From DASUFI01 sp036274635 (lineage in GTDB: Bacteria; Planctomycetota; B15-G4): a DNA stretch of 6,638 nt. The position numbers and the translations under genes are program-made. This document shows positions 1 through 6,010 of this stretch, piece by piece. Numbering within the stretch: the stretch's first letter is position 1; the number at the start of each line of letters is the position of its first letter. Where the stretch lies: assembly GCA_036274635.1 (NCBI GenBank), contig DASUFI010000235.1:1-6638 (forward strand). Direction: 5' to 3'. The notes below the pieces were generated by a model that saw only the letters and a program-made list of their open reading frames with translations, ran no database searches and was not told the DNA's origin.

Positions 1-147
1 GTCATGCACCCGTCGGCGTCGGCGGCCGATGCGCTCTCCACCGCACTGCTGGTGCGCGGCGCCGCGCTGCCGCCCGTGGACGGGGCGACGGGCGCCGTCT
101 ACGAGGACGCCGACGCCGCGCCCGCGGCCTGGCCCCCGGGCCCCTGA
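1..147 (+). CDS. apbE: C-terminal end of an ApbE-like FAD:protein FMN transferase (cut by window edge)
   Basis: ApbE enzymes act outside the cytoplasmic membrane and attach FMN covalently to Thr/Ser residues of redox proteins, using FAD and Mg2+. Only the last 48 residues are present. They carry the family's late motif, seen here as ADALSTALLV at fragment residues 9-18. Its Asp (residue 10) and Thr (residue 14) correspond to Mg2+-binding positions in characterised ApbE proteins. The tail after this motif is short, Pro/Ala-rich and lacks the usual closing Gly-rich segment, so the C-terminus looks divergent. The frame is open to the left edge and stops at TGA 145-147. The next gene starts 4 bases later, so the two are probably co-transcribed. 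The call rests on one motif; the missing N-terminal part would confirm it. Confidence 0.66.
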   Translation, partial: VMHPSASAADALSTALLVRGAALPPVDGATGAVYEDADAAPAAWPPGP

Positions 148-151
148 GCCG

Positions 152-736
152 ATGCACTACCTGACCCGCCAGCGCCTGCACCTCTCGCGCTTCCACCCGC
201 TCATGAAAGCGCTGCTCACGCTGTACATCGCCAGCGTGGCGATCGCGGTGTGGGTGGGCACACTGAAGTACAGCGAGCGCGGCACCTTCTCGCCGGCGGG
301 CGCGGGCGTCTACGTGCGCGGCGCGGACGCGGCCGGCGGCACGCCGGCGATCGACACCTTCGGCGACCCGTTCGCGGGCACGCCCGAAGGCGTCGCCCGC
401 CAGGAAGGCCTCTCGCGCCGCCAGCTCGTGGACATCGTGCACCCGCACCTGTTCAGCGTGCCGATCGTGCTCTTCATCCTCGGGCACCTGCTGCACCTCA
501 CGCGCCTGCCCGATCGCTGGAAGCTGGCGGTCAACGTCGCGGCCTTCGTCTCGTTCTTCGCCACCTTCGTCTCGCCGCTGGTCGTGGCCCACCGCGCGAC
601 GCTGGGCTGGCTGCTGTTCCTCGGCGGCTGCGGCCTGCTGGCGAGCCTCGCGGCGCTGTGCCTCGTGCCCCTTTGGGAGATGTGGTTCGGACAGCCGGGA
701 GACGGCTTCGACGCGCTGCCGCGGCACGGTCCGTGA
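152..736 (+). CDS. Four-helix membrane protein next to apbE, possible heme-binding; family not recognised
   Basis: The product has 194 residues. A basic, His-containing N-terminus (1-17) precedes helix 1 (about 18-37). A polar Gly/Ala-rich loop (38-92), probably periplasmic, follows, then helices at about 95-116, 125-147 and 151-176. Histidines 97, 99, 112, 115 and 147 lie in or at the edges of helices 2 and 3, a pattern compatible with b-type heme ligation, but no named cytochrome signature is present. I chose ATG 152 because it lies 4 bases after the apbE stop. Upstream in-frame sequence overlaps apbE and reads as Arg/Pro-rich shadow translation. The Shine-Dalgarno match is weak, so translation may be coupled to apbE; ATG 203 (Met18) is an alternative start. 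The pairing with apbE suggests a role in flavin- or heme-based electron transfer across the membrane. That is inference from context only. Confidence 0.8.
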   Translation: MHYLTRQRLHLSRFHPLMKALLTLYIASVAIAVWVGTLKYSERGTFSPAGAGVYVRGADAAGGTPAIDTFGDPFAGTPEGVARQEGLSRRQLVDIVHPHLFSVPIVLFILGHLLHLTRLPDRWKLAVNVAAFVSFFATFVSPLVVAHRATLGWLLFLGGCGLLASLAALCLVPLWEMWFGQPGDGFDALPRHGP

Positions 737-891
737 ATTCCGCCGCCGCGCCTCAGACCGCGGGCCCGCACGTCCGATAAGCCCAGGCTGTCCCTGGCCG
801 TGCCCGCGTGCCCGAAACGTCACGTGATGCGCGTCCTTCCATCCAACGGGATGACGAGGCGCGCGTAGGTCCGGACGATCGCCGCGCGCCC

Positions 892-924
892 ACCTTGCCC
901 GCGGACGGCAAACGCCCCTAGGAT
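892..924 (+). promoter_or_regulatory. Candidate promoter with a MerR/CueR-like inverted repeat ahead of the metal-export cluster
   Basis: A -35-like TTGCCC (895-900) and a -10-like TAGGAT (919-924) are separated by 18 bases, each matching four of six consensus positions. A transcript starting near 931 would have a short leader ending in the GAGG (937-940) ahead of the TTG start. The -35 overlaps an inverted repeat, TTGCC (895-899) and GGCAA (907-911). The longer left arm ACCTTGCC (892-899) matches the half-site typical of CueR-type copper sensors, but the right arm reads GGCAAACG where GGCAAGGT would be expected. The 7-base gap between 8-base arms makes the dyad longer than usual CueR operators. 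The -35 also sits further right relative to the dyad than in classic MerR promoters. A promoter here is plausible; the regulator family is a guess. Confidence 0.4.
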
Positions 925-936
925 GGACTGGCTCTC

Positions 937-940
937 GAGG
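937..940 (+). promoter_or_regulatory. Ribosome binding site supporting the TTG start at 949
   Basis: GAGG lies 8 bases before TTG 949, which is standard spacing. An in-frame TAG at 919-921 limits how far upstream the gene can begin. The only ATG nearby (923-925) is in another frame. CTG 928 is a possible but less well placed alternative. Confidence 0.5.
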
Positions 941-948
941 ACCTCCGC

Positions 949-1344
949 TTGCGCCTTCGCTCGCTCGCCTTGCTCGCCGCGCTGCTCCCCGGCTTGGTCG
1001 CCCCGGCCGGGATGGGCTGGTGCACGGCGCTGTGCACGCTGATGCGGGCCAGCCACGCGGCGCCCACGGAGCACGGCTGCTGCGACGCGCGCGACAAGGC
1101 GCCGGCTGCGCCCGCCTCGGGCGCGCAGATCAAGCCCCCTTGCACCGGCTGCCTCGTGGTGGCCAGCCCGAAGTCCGACCTCCAGAAGCACGAGGCGGCG
1201 GCCGCCGCCGTCTCGCTCGCGCCGCCCACCGCGGCGCCGGCCGTCGTGCTGGCGCCGCAGGCGCCGCTCGTGCACGTCCGCACCCTGCTGCTGCCGCCCG
1301 CGACCGCTGGTCCGGGCGCCGCGCCGTTGCCTCTGAGGATCTAG
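949..1344 (+). CDS. Small secreted Cys-rich protein at the head of the Cu/Ag efflux cluster; unknown family, likely metal-binding
   Basis: The product has 131 residues. Residues 1-23 form a signal peptide (basic MRLR, then a Leu/Ala core), so the protein should be exported. The mature part has six cysteines arranged as C25-x3-C29, C44-C45 and C65-x2-C68, plus His36, His42 and His81. This is a plausible site for soft metals such as Cu(I) or Ag(I). The second half (about 85-131) is Ala/Pro-rich with short hydrophobic stretches and probably little fixed structure. The layout is reminiscent of the small DUF2946-type proteins found near copper genes, but I cannot assign that family by eye. It starts at TTG, placed by the GAGG and the signal peptide. 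It sits 73 bases before the adaptor gene on the same strand, and no other gene lies between the candidate promoter and the pump genes. A periplasmic metal-buffering or delivery role is inferred from context. Confidence 0.68.
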   Translation: MRLRSLALLAALLPGLVAPAGMGWCTALCTLMRASHAAPTEHGCCDARDKAPAAPASGAQIKPPCTGCLVVASPKSDLQKHEAAAAAVSLAPPTAAPAVVLAPQAPLVHVRTLLLPPATAGPGAAPLPLRI

Positions 1345-1362
1345 GCCCGGGGACCCCTCCGT

Positions 1363-1384
1363 CGACGAGCCGCGCGGCTCGTCG
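1363..1384. repeat. Perfect 22-bp palindrome between the Cys-rich gene and the adaptor gene
   Basis: The arm CGACGAGCCGC (1363-1373) is followed directly by its exact reverse complement (1374-1384). As RNA it could fold into a 9-bp GC-rich stem with a GCGC loop. It lies 18 bases after the TAG of the Cys-rich gene and 33 bases before the adaptor ATG. No run of T follows, so it is not a classical intrinsic terminator. It could be a partial terminator or attenuator that lowers expression of the downstream genes, an RNA-stabilising stem, or a binding site for a dimeric regulator. The symmetry is a direct observation; the function is unknown. Confidence 0.75.
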
Positions 1385-1417
1385 CGCGCTGCAGGCCGTC
1401 TTCCCCGGAGCCTTCCG

Positions 1418-2707
1418 ATGTTCTTCCGTTCCGCCCGTTCGCGGGCGCGAGCGCTGCGCCTCGCGGCGTCGCTCGCCCCGCTGCTGCTGGCGCCCGCGTG
1501 CGATCGCGCCGCCGCGCCGCAGGCCGCCACGCCCGCCAGCGAGTCCGCGTCGCCCGCCGCCGCGCACGGCTGGCACTGCCCGATGCACCCGTCCGTGCGC
1601 AGCGACGGCCCGGGCAGCTGCCCCATCTGCCACATGGACCTCGTGCCGGACGAGCCCGCGGCCGCGGGCGAGCCGGGCGCGGTCGAGGGTCGCGCGCCCG
1701 TCGCCCTCACGGAGGATCGCCAGCAGCTCATCGGCGTGCGGCTGGAGACCGTGGCCGAGGAGTCCTTCGTCCAGACGCTGCGCGTCGCGGCCCGCGTCGA
1801 GGTGGACGAGCGCCGGCTCTCCGCGGTCAGCCTGAGGTTCGGCGGGTGGATCGAGGAGCTGGCGGTGCAGGCGGTGGGCCAGCTCGTGCGGCCGGGCGAC
1901 GCGCTCTTCACCGTGTACAGCCCGGAGCTGCTCGAGGCGGAGAAGGGCTACGCGCTCGCGCGCGGCTCGCTCGCGGCGTCGGATTCCCTGGTCGCGGCCG
2001 CGCGCGAGCGACTGGCCAAGTGGGACGTGGGCGAGGATGAGCTGCACGCGCTCGAGGCCGGCGCCGCGCCCGAGCCGCGCACCGTCGTGCGCGCGAAGAC
2101 CGGCGGCGTGGTCACGCGCCGCGACGTGGTGCAGGGCGCGCGCGTCGAGGCCGGTCAGCAGCTGCTGCAGCTGGCCGACCTGGCCTCGGTGTGGGTGGAC
2201 GGCGACGTCTACGAGGGCGAGCTGCCGTGGCTGCACGCGGGCCAGGCCGCGACGCTCGAGCTGCTGGGCGGCGGCGCGCCGATCGAGACCACGCTCTCCT
2301 TCGTGTTCCCCTGGATCGAGCCGGCCACGCGCACGGCGCGCGTCCGCGCGGAGGTCGACAACGCCGACGGCCGTCTGCTGCCGGGCCAGTACGGCGCGCT
2401 GGCCATCCGCATCGACCACGGCCCGCAGCTCACGGTCGACGCGGACGCGGTGGTGCAGACCGGCGAGCGCGCCCTGGTCTTCGTGGCGCAGCCCGGCGGC
2501 CACTTCGAGCCGCGCGCGGTGGAGCTGGGCGCGCGCTCGGGCGGCCGGATCGTGGTGACGGCCGGCCTGCAGGCCGGCGAGCGCGTGGTCGCCCGCGGCA
2601 CCTTCCTCGTGGACAGCGAGAGCCGGCTGCACGCGACGCTGGCGGAGGCCGCCGCGGTGGCGGTGCCCGGCCAGAGCGATGCCTCCTCCCCGGCCCACCA
2701 GCACTGA
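1418..2707 (+). CDS. cusB: CusB-type RND periplasmic adaptor lipoprotein with N-terminal heavy-metal-binding domain
   Basis: Periplasmic adaptor (membrane fusion protein) linking the RND pump to the outer-membrane channel, 429 residues. The signal peptide ends at a lipobox-like LAPAC with Cys28. Asp29 at +2 would favour inner-membrane retention by the E. coli Lol rule. After a Pro/Ala linker comes a heavy-metal-binding domain (about 50-77): WHCPMHP with Cys54, then CPICHMDLVP with Cys68 and Cys71. Next are the first lipoyl half (about 136-171, GGWIEELAV..GQLVRPGDALF), a short helical hairpin (about 169-212), the second lipoyl half (about 222-252), a beta-barrel (about 255-335) and a membrane-proximal domain (about 336-400). 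The C-terminus ends in HQH. The N-terminal Met cluster of E. coli CusB is not evident; the metal-binding domain may replace it. GGAG (1407-1410) sits 7 bases before the ATG. The domain make-up and the CusA-like partner indicate Cu/Ag rather than a drug substrate. Confidence 0.93.
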   Translation: MFFRSARSRARALRLAASLAPLLLAPACDRAAAPQAATPASESASPAAAHGWHCPMHPSVRSDGPGSCPICHMDLVPDEPAAAGEPGAVEGRAPVALTEDRQQLIGVRLETVAEESFVQTLRVAARVEVDERRLSAVSLRFGGWIEELAVQAVGQLVRPGDALFTVYSPELLEAEKGYALARGSLAASDSLVAAARERLAKWDVGEDELHALEAGAAPEPRTVVRAKTGGVVTRRDVVQGARVEAGQQLLQLADLASVWVDGDVYEGELPWLHAGQAATLELLGGGAPIETTLSFVFPWIEPATRTARVRAEVDNADGRLLPGQYGALAIRIDHGPQLTVDADAVVQTGERALVFVAQPGGHFEPRAVELGARSGGRIVVTAGLQAGERVVARGTFLVDSESRLHATLAEAAAVAVPGQSDASSPAHQH

Positions 2708-2716
2708 GGCGCCCTG

Positions 2717-5700
2717 ATGATCGGCCGCATCATCGCCTTCTGCGCGGGCCACCGGCTGCTGGTGATCGTGCTCACCCTCGCGGCCGTGCTGGGCGGCGTC
2801 TGGTGCGTGCGGCACATCCCGCTGGACGCGATCCCGGACCTGTCCGACACGCAGGTCATCGTCTACTCGCGCTGGGACCGCAGCCCGGACATCGTCGAGG
2901 ACCAGGTCACCTACCCGATCGTGTCCGCGCTGCTGGGCGCGCCGCGGGTCAAGGCCATCCGCGGCTTCTCGGACTTCGGCTTCTCGTACGTCTACGTGAT
3001 CTTCGAGGACGGCACGGACCCGTACTGGGCCCGCAGCCGGGTCAACGAGTACCTCTCCAAGATCGTGCCGCAGCTGCCCGGGGACGTGCGCACCGAGCTG
3101 GGGCCCGACGCGACGGGTGTGGGCTGGGTGTACCAGTACGCGCTGGCGGACAGCAGCGGCACGCATGACCTGGCCGAGCTGCGCGCCTTCCAGGACTGGA
3201 AGCTGCGCACCTGGCTGCAGAGCGTGCCGGGCGTGGCGGAGGTCGCGGGCTTCGGGGGCTACCAGAAGCAGTACCAGGTCGAGGTGGACCCGGTGCGCCT
3301 CGCGGCCACCGGCATCTCCATCGACCGCGTGGTCGAGGCGGTGCGTGCGGGCAACGCCGACGTGGGCGGGCGGCTCATCGAGCAGGCCGGCGCGGAGTAC
3401 ATGATTCGCGGCCGCGGCTACGCGAAGTCCGTCGAGGACCTGGGCGCCATCGCCGTGGGCACCGATGGGCGCGGCACGCCGATCCTCGTGCGCGACCTCG
3501 GGCAGGTGAGCGTCGGGCCGGAGCTGCGGCGTGGCGTCGGGGACCTCGACGGCCTGGGCGACGCGGTGGGTGGCATCGTGGTCATGCGCGCCGGCGAGAA
3601 CGCGCTGGCCGTCATCGAGCGCGTCAAGACGCGGCTGGCGGAGCTGGCGCCGTCCTTCCCGGACGGCGTGCACGTCGTGCCCACCTACGACCGCTCGCGG
3701 CTCATCACCGAGGCCGTGGACACGCTGCGGCACGAGCTGCTCACGGCGCTGGTCATCGTCAGCCTCGTGATCCTGCTCTTCCTGTGGCACGTGCCATCGG
3801 CCGTGGTGCCCATCGTCACCATCCCCGTGGCGATCCTGCTGGCCTTCATCCCCATGTCCCTGTTCGGGATGACGGCCAACATCATGTCCATCTCGGGCAT
3901 CACCATCTCGATCGGCGTGCTGGTGGACGGCGCGATCGTGGAGGTGGAGAACGCCTACAAGAAGCTGGAGCGCTGGATCGCGGGCGGGAGGCAGGGCGAC
4001 TTCCACAAGGTGCGGCTCGCGGCCCTGGAGGAGGTCGGGCCGTCGGTCTTCTTCTCGCTGCTCGTGATCGCCGTCGCCTTCCTGCCGATCTTCGCGCTCG
4101 AGGAGCAGGAGGGCCGGCTGTTCAAGCCGCTCGCCTACACGAAGACCTTCACCATGGCCGTCGCGGCGCTGCTCGCGATCACGCTGGACCCGGCCATCCG
4201 CATGCTGTTCACGCGCGTCGACCCGCTTCGCTTCAGGCCGCGGGCGCTGGCCTGGGTCACGAACGCGCTGGCGGTCGGGCGCTACCGCAGCGAGGAGCGC
4301 CATCCGATCAGCCGCACGCTCTTCCGGCTCTACGAGCGGCCGTGCCGCTTCGTGGTGCGGCACCGCAAGGCCACGCTCGCGGCGGCCCTGGGGCTCATGC
4401 TCACCATCGTGCCGCTGTGGCGCTCGCTGGGCAGCGAGTTCATGCCGCCGCTGTGGGAGGGCGACCTGCTCTACATGCCCATCACGATGCCGGGCATCTC
4501 GGTCACGCAGGCCAGCGACCTGCTCGGGCGCATGGACCGCGAGCTCATGACCGTGCCCGAGGTGGCGCGCGTGCACGGCAAGTCCGGCCGCGCGGCCACG
4601 TCCACCGATCCTGCTCCGCTCTCGATGATGGAGACGGTCATCGAGCTGAAGCCTCCGCAGCACTGGCGCGCCCGTCCGCGCTGGTACGACGGCTGGCCCG
4701 GGTGGAGCAAGGACCTGCTGCGCCCGTTCTGGTCCGACCGCATCTCGCGCGAGGAGCTGCTGGCGGAGATCCAGGCCAAGGTGCAGTTCCCCGGCACGAG
4801 CCCGGCGCTGACCATGCCGATCAAGGGCCGCATCGACATGCTCTCCACCGGCATCCGCACGCCGCTGGGCGTGAAGGTCATGGGCGACGACGTCGCGCGC
4901 GTGGAGGCCGTGGCGCTGGAGGTGCAGGCGGCCCTGCAGACGCTGCCCGACACGCAGAGCGCCTTCGCCGAGCGCGCGGCCGGCGGCTACTTCCTCGACT
5001 TCGACCTGCGCCGCGAGCAACTCGCGCGCCACGGCCTCACGGTCGAGGACGCCGAGCGCACCATCATGGCCGCGCTGGGCGGCGAGGAGGTCTCCACCAC
5101 CATCGAGGGCCGCGAGCGCTACGGCATCAGCGTGCGCTACGCGCGCGAGCTGCGCGACGAGCCCGGCGACCTCGCGCGCGTGCTGGTGGCCACGCCCTCC
5201 GGCGCGCAGGTGCCGCTGGGCGAGCTGGCCGAGCTGAAGGTGCGCGAGGGCCCCGCGATGATCCGCGAGGAGAATGGGCAGCTGGCCGCCTACGTCTACG
5301 TCACGACGAGCGACAGCGACCTCGGCGGCTACGTCGGTCGCGCGAAGGCGACGGTCGCCTCGGCCGTCGCGCTGCCCGAGGGTCTCACGCTGCAGTGGAG
5401 CGGCCAGTACGAGAGCCTGCAGCGCGTCCTGCAGCGCATGCGCATCGTGGTGCCGATCACGCTGCTGCTCATCGCCCTCATCCTGTACCTCAACACGAAG
5501 TCCGCGGTGAAGACCGGCATCGTGCTGCTGGCCGTGCCCTTCTCCGCGCTGGGCGCGCTGATCTTCCTGCACCTGCTCGGCTTCAACGTCTCGGTGGCGG
5601 TGTGGGTCGGGCTCATCGCGCTGCTGGGGCTCGACGCCGAGACCGGCGTCTTCATGCTGCTCTTCCTCGACCTCGCCTGGCACGAGCGCGCGCGGGAGGG

Positions 5701-6010
5701 CCGCATGCGCACCTTCGCGGACCTGGAGGAGGCCATCGTGCACGGAGCGGTCAAGCGCGTGCGGCCCAAGCTCATGACCGTGGCCTGCGCCTTCATCGGC
5801 CTGCTGCCGATCATGTGGTCCACCGGCAGCGGCGCCGACATGATGCAGCGCATCGCCGCCCCGCTCATGGGGGGCCTCGTGACCAGCTTCCTGCTCGAGC
5901 TGCTGGTCTACCCCGCCGCGTACGCCGTGTGGAAGTGGAACTTCGTGATGAAGCACGGCAGCGTCGACGTCGCGCGGCTCGCGCTGCCCTCGCTGGGAGG
6001 CCACGCATGA
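2717..6010 (+). CDS. cusA: CusA-type RND pump for Cu(I)/Ag(I) export (heavy-metal efflux, CzcA/CusA family)
   Basis: Inner-membrane, proton-driven trimeric pump; 1097 residues, a little longer than E. coli CusA. It has the RND plan: helix 1 (about 12-33), a first periplasmic porter region, helices 2-6 (about 341-495), helix 7 (about 552-572), a second porter region, and helices 8-12 (about 909-1070). HME-RND signatures are clear: DAIPDLSDTQVIVYS near the N-terminus and GVLVDGAIVEVENAYKKLE in helix 4. By alignment to E. coli CusA recalled from memory, the three metal-site methionines are kept: Met587 (DLLYMP), Met637 (APLSM) and Met708 (RIDMLSTGI). So are the proton-relay residues Asp404, Glu975 and Lys1018. 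This favours Cu(I)/Ag(I) over divalent Zn/Co/Cd. A Trp-rich insertion of about 22 residues lies near 653-676. GAGG overlapping the adaptor stop (2706-2709) and the 9-base gap imply tight co-expression with the adaptor. Confidence 0.97.
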   Translation: MIGRIIAFCAGHRLLVIVLTLAAVLGGVWCVRHIPLDAIPDLSDTQVIVYSRWDRSPDIVEDQVTYPIVSALLGAPRVKAIRGFSDFGFSYVYVIFEDGTDPYWARSRVNEYLSKIVPQLPGDVRTELGPDATGVGWVYQYALADSSGTHDLAELRAFQDWKLRTWLQSVPGVAEVAGFGGYQKQYQVEVDPVRLAATGISIDRVVEAVRAGNADVGGRLIEQAGAEYMIRGRGYAKSVEDLGAIAVGTDGRGTPILVRDLGQVSVGPELRRGVGDLDGLGDAVGGIVVMRAGENALAVIERVKTRLAELAPSFPDGVHVVPTYDRSRLITEAVDTLRHELLTALVIVSLVILLFLWHVPSAVVPIVTIPVAILLAFIPMSLFGMTANIMSISGITISIGVLVDGAIVEVENAYKKLERWIAGGRQGDFHKVRLAALEEVGPSVFFSLLVIAVAFLPIFALEEQEGRLFKPLAYTKTFTMAVAALLAITLDPAIRMLFTRVDPLRFRPRALAWVTNALAVGRYRSEERHPISRTLFRLYERPCRFVVRHRKATLAAALGLMLTIVPLWRSLGSEFMPPLWEGDLLYMPITMPGISVTQASDLLGRMDRELMTVPEVARVHGKSGRAATSTDPAPLSMMETVIELKPPQHWRARPRWYDGWPGWSKDLLRPFWSDRISREELLAEIQAKVQFPGTSPALTMPIKGRIDMLSTGIRTPLGVKVMGDDVARVEAVALEVQAALQTLPDTQSAFAERAAGGYFLDFDLRREQLARHGLTVEDAERTIMAALGGEEVSTTIEGRERYGISVRYARELRDEPGDLARVLVATPSGAQVPLGELAELKVREGPAMIREENGQLAAYVYVTTSDSDLGGYVGRAKATVASAVALPEGLTLQWSGQYESLQRVLQRMRIVVPITLLLIALILYLNTKSAVKTGIVLLAVPFSALGALIFLHLLGFNVSVAVWVGLIALLGLDAETGVFMLLFLDLAWHERAREGRMRTFADLEEAIVHGAVKRVRPKLMTVACAFIGLLPIMWSTGSGADMMQRIAAPLMGGLVTSFLLELLVYPAAYAVWKWNFVMKHGSVDVARLALPSLGGHA
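5995..6000 (+). promoter_or_regulatory. Shine-Dalgarno for the outer-membrane channel gene, inside the pump gene
   Basis: GGGAGG lies 6 bases before ATG 6007, near-ideal strength and spacing. The start codon overlaps the pump's stop as ATGA (6007-6010), the usual arrangement for coupled translation. This fixes the channel gene's start even though it lies within the pump gene. Confidence 0.8.

Noticed and set aside
203..205. Internal ATG (Met18) as the start of the four-helix membrane protein.
   Set aside because: ATG 152 sits directly after the apbE stop and gives a sensible basic N-terminus ahead of helix 1; 203 remains possible but less likely.
725..797. Possible terminator hairpins after the 194-residue membrane protein (725-735, 760-769 and 783-797).
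   Set aside because: Each stem is only four or five base pairs or lacks a loop, and none is followed by a T-run. I could not call a terminator.
820..827. Eight-base palindrome TCACGTGA in the gap before the Cys-rich gene.
   Set aside because: It is short, stands alone and is not positioned relative to the likely promoter; a chance match is reasonable.
869..876. Eight-base palindrome GTCCGGAC upstream of the candidate promoter.
   Set aside because: Short GC-rich palindromes are common in this composition, and no second copy was seen in the gap.
2717..6010. Assignment of the pump as CzcA (Zn/Co/Cd) rather than CusA.
   Set aside because: The three cleft methionines of Cu/Ag pumps are present at matching motifs, which favours CusA.
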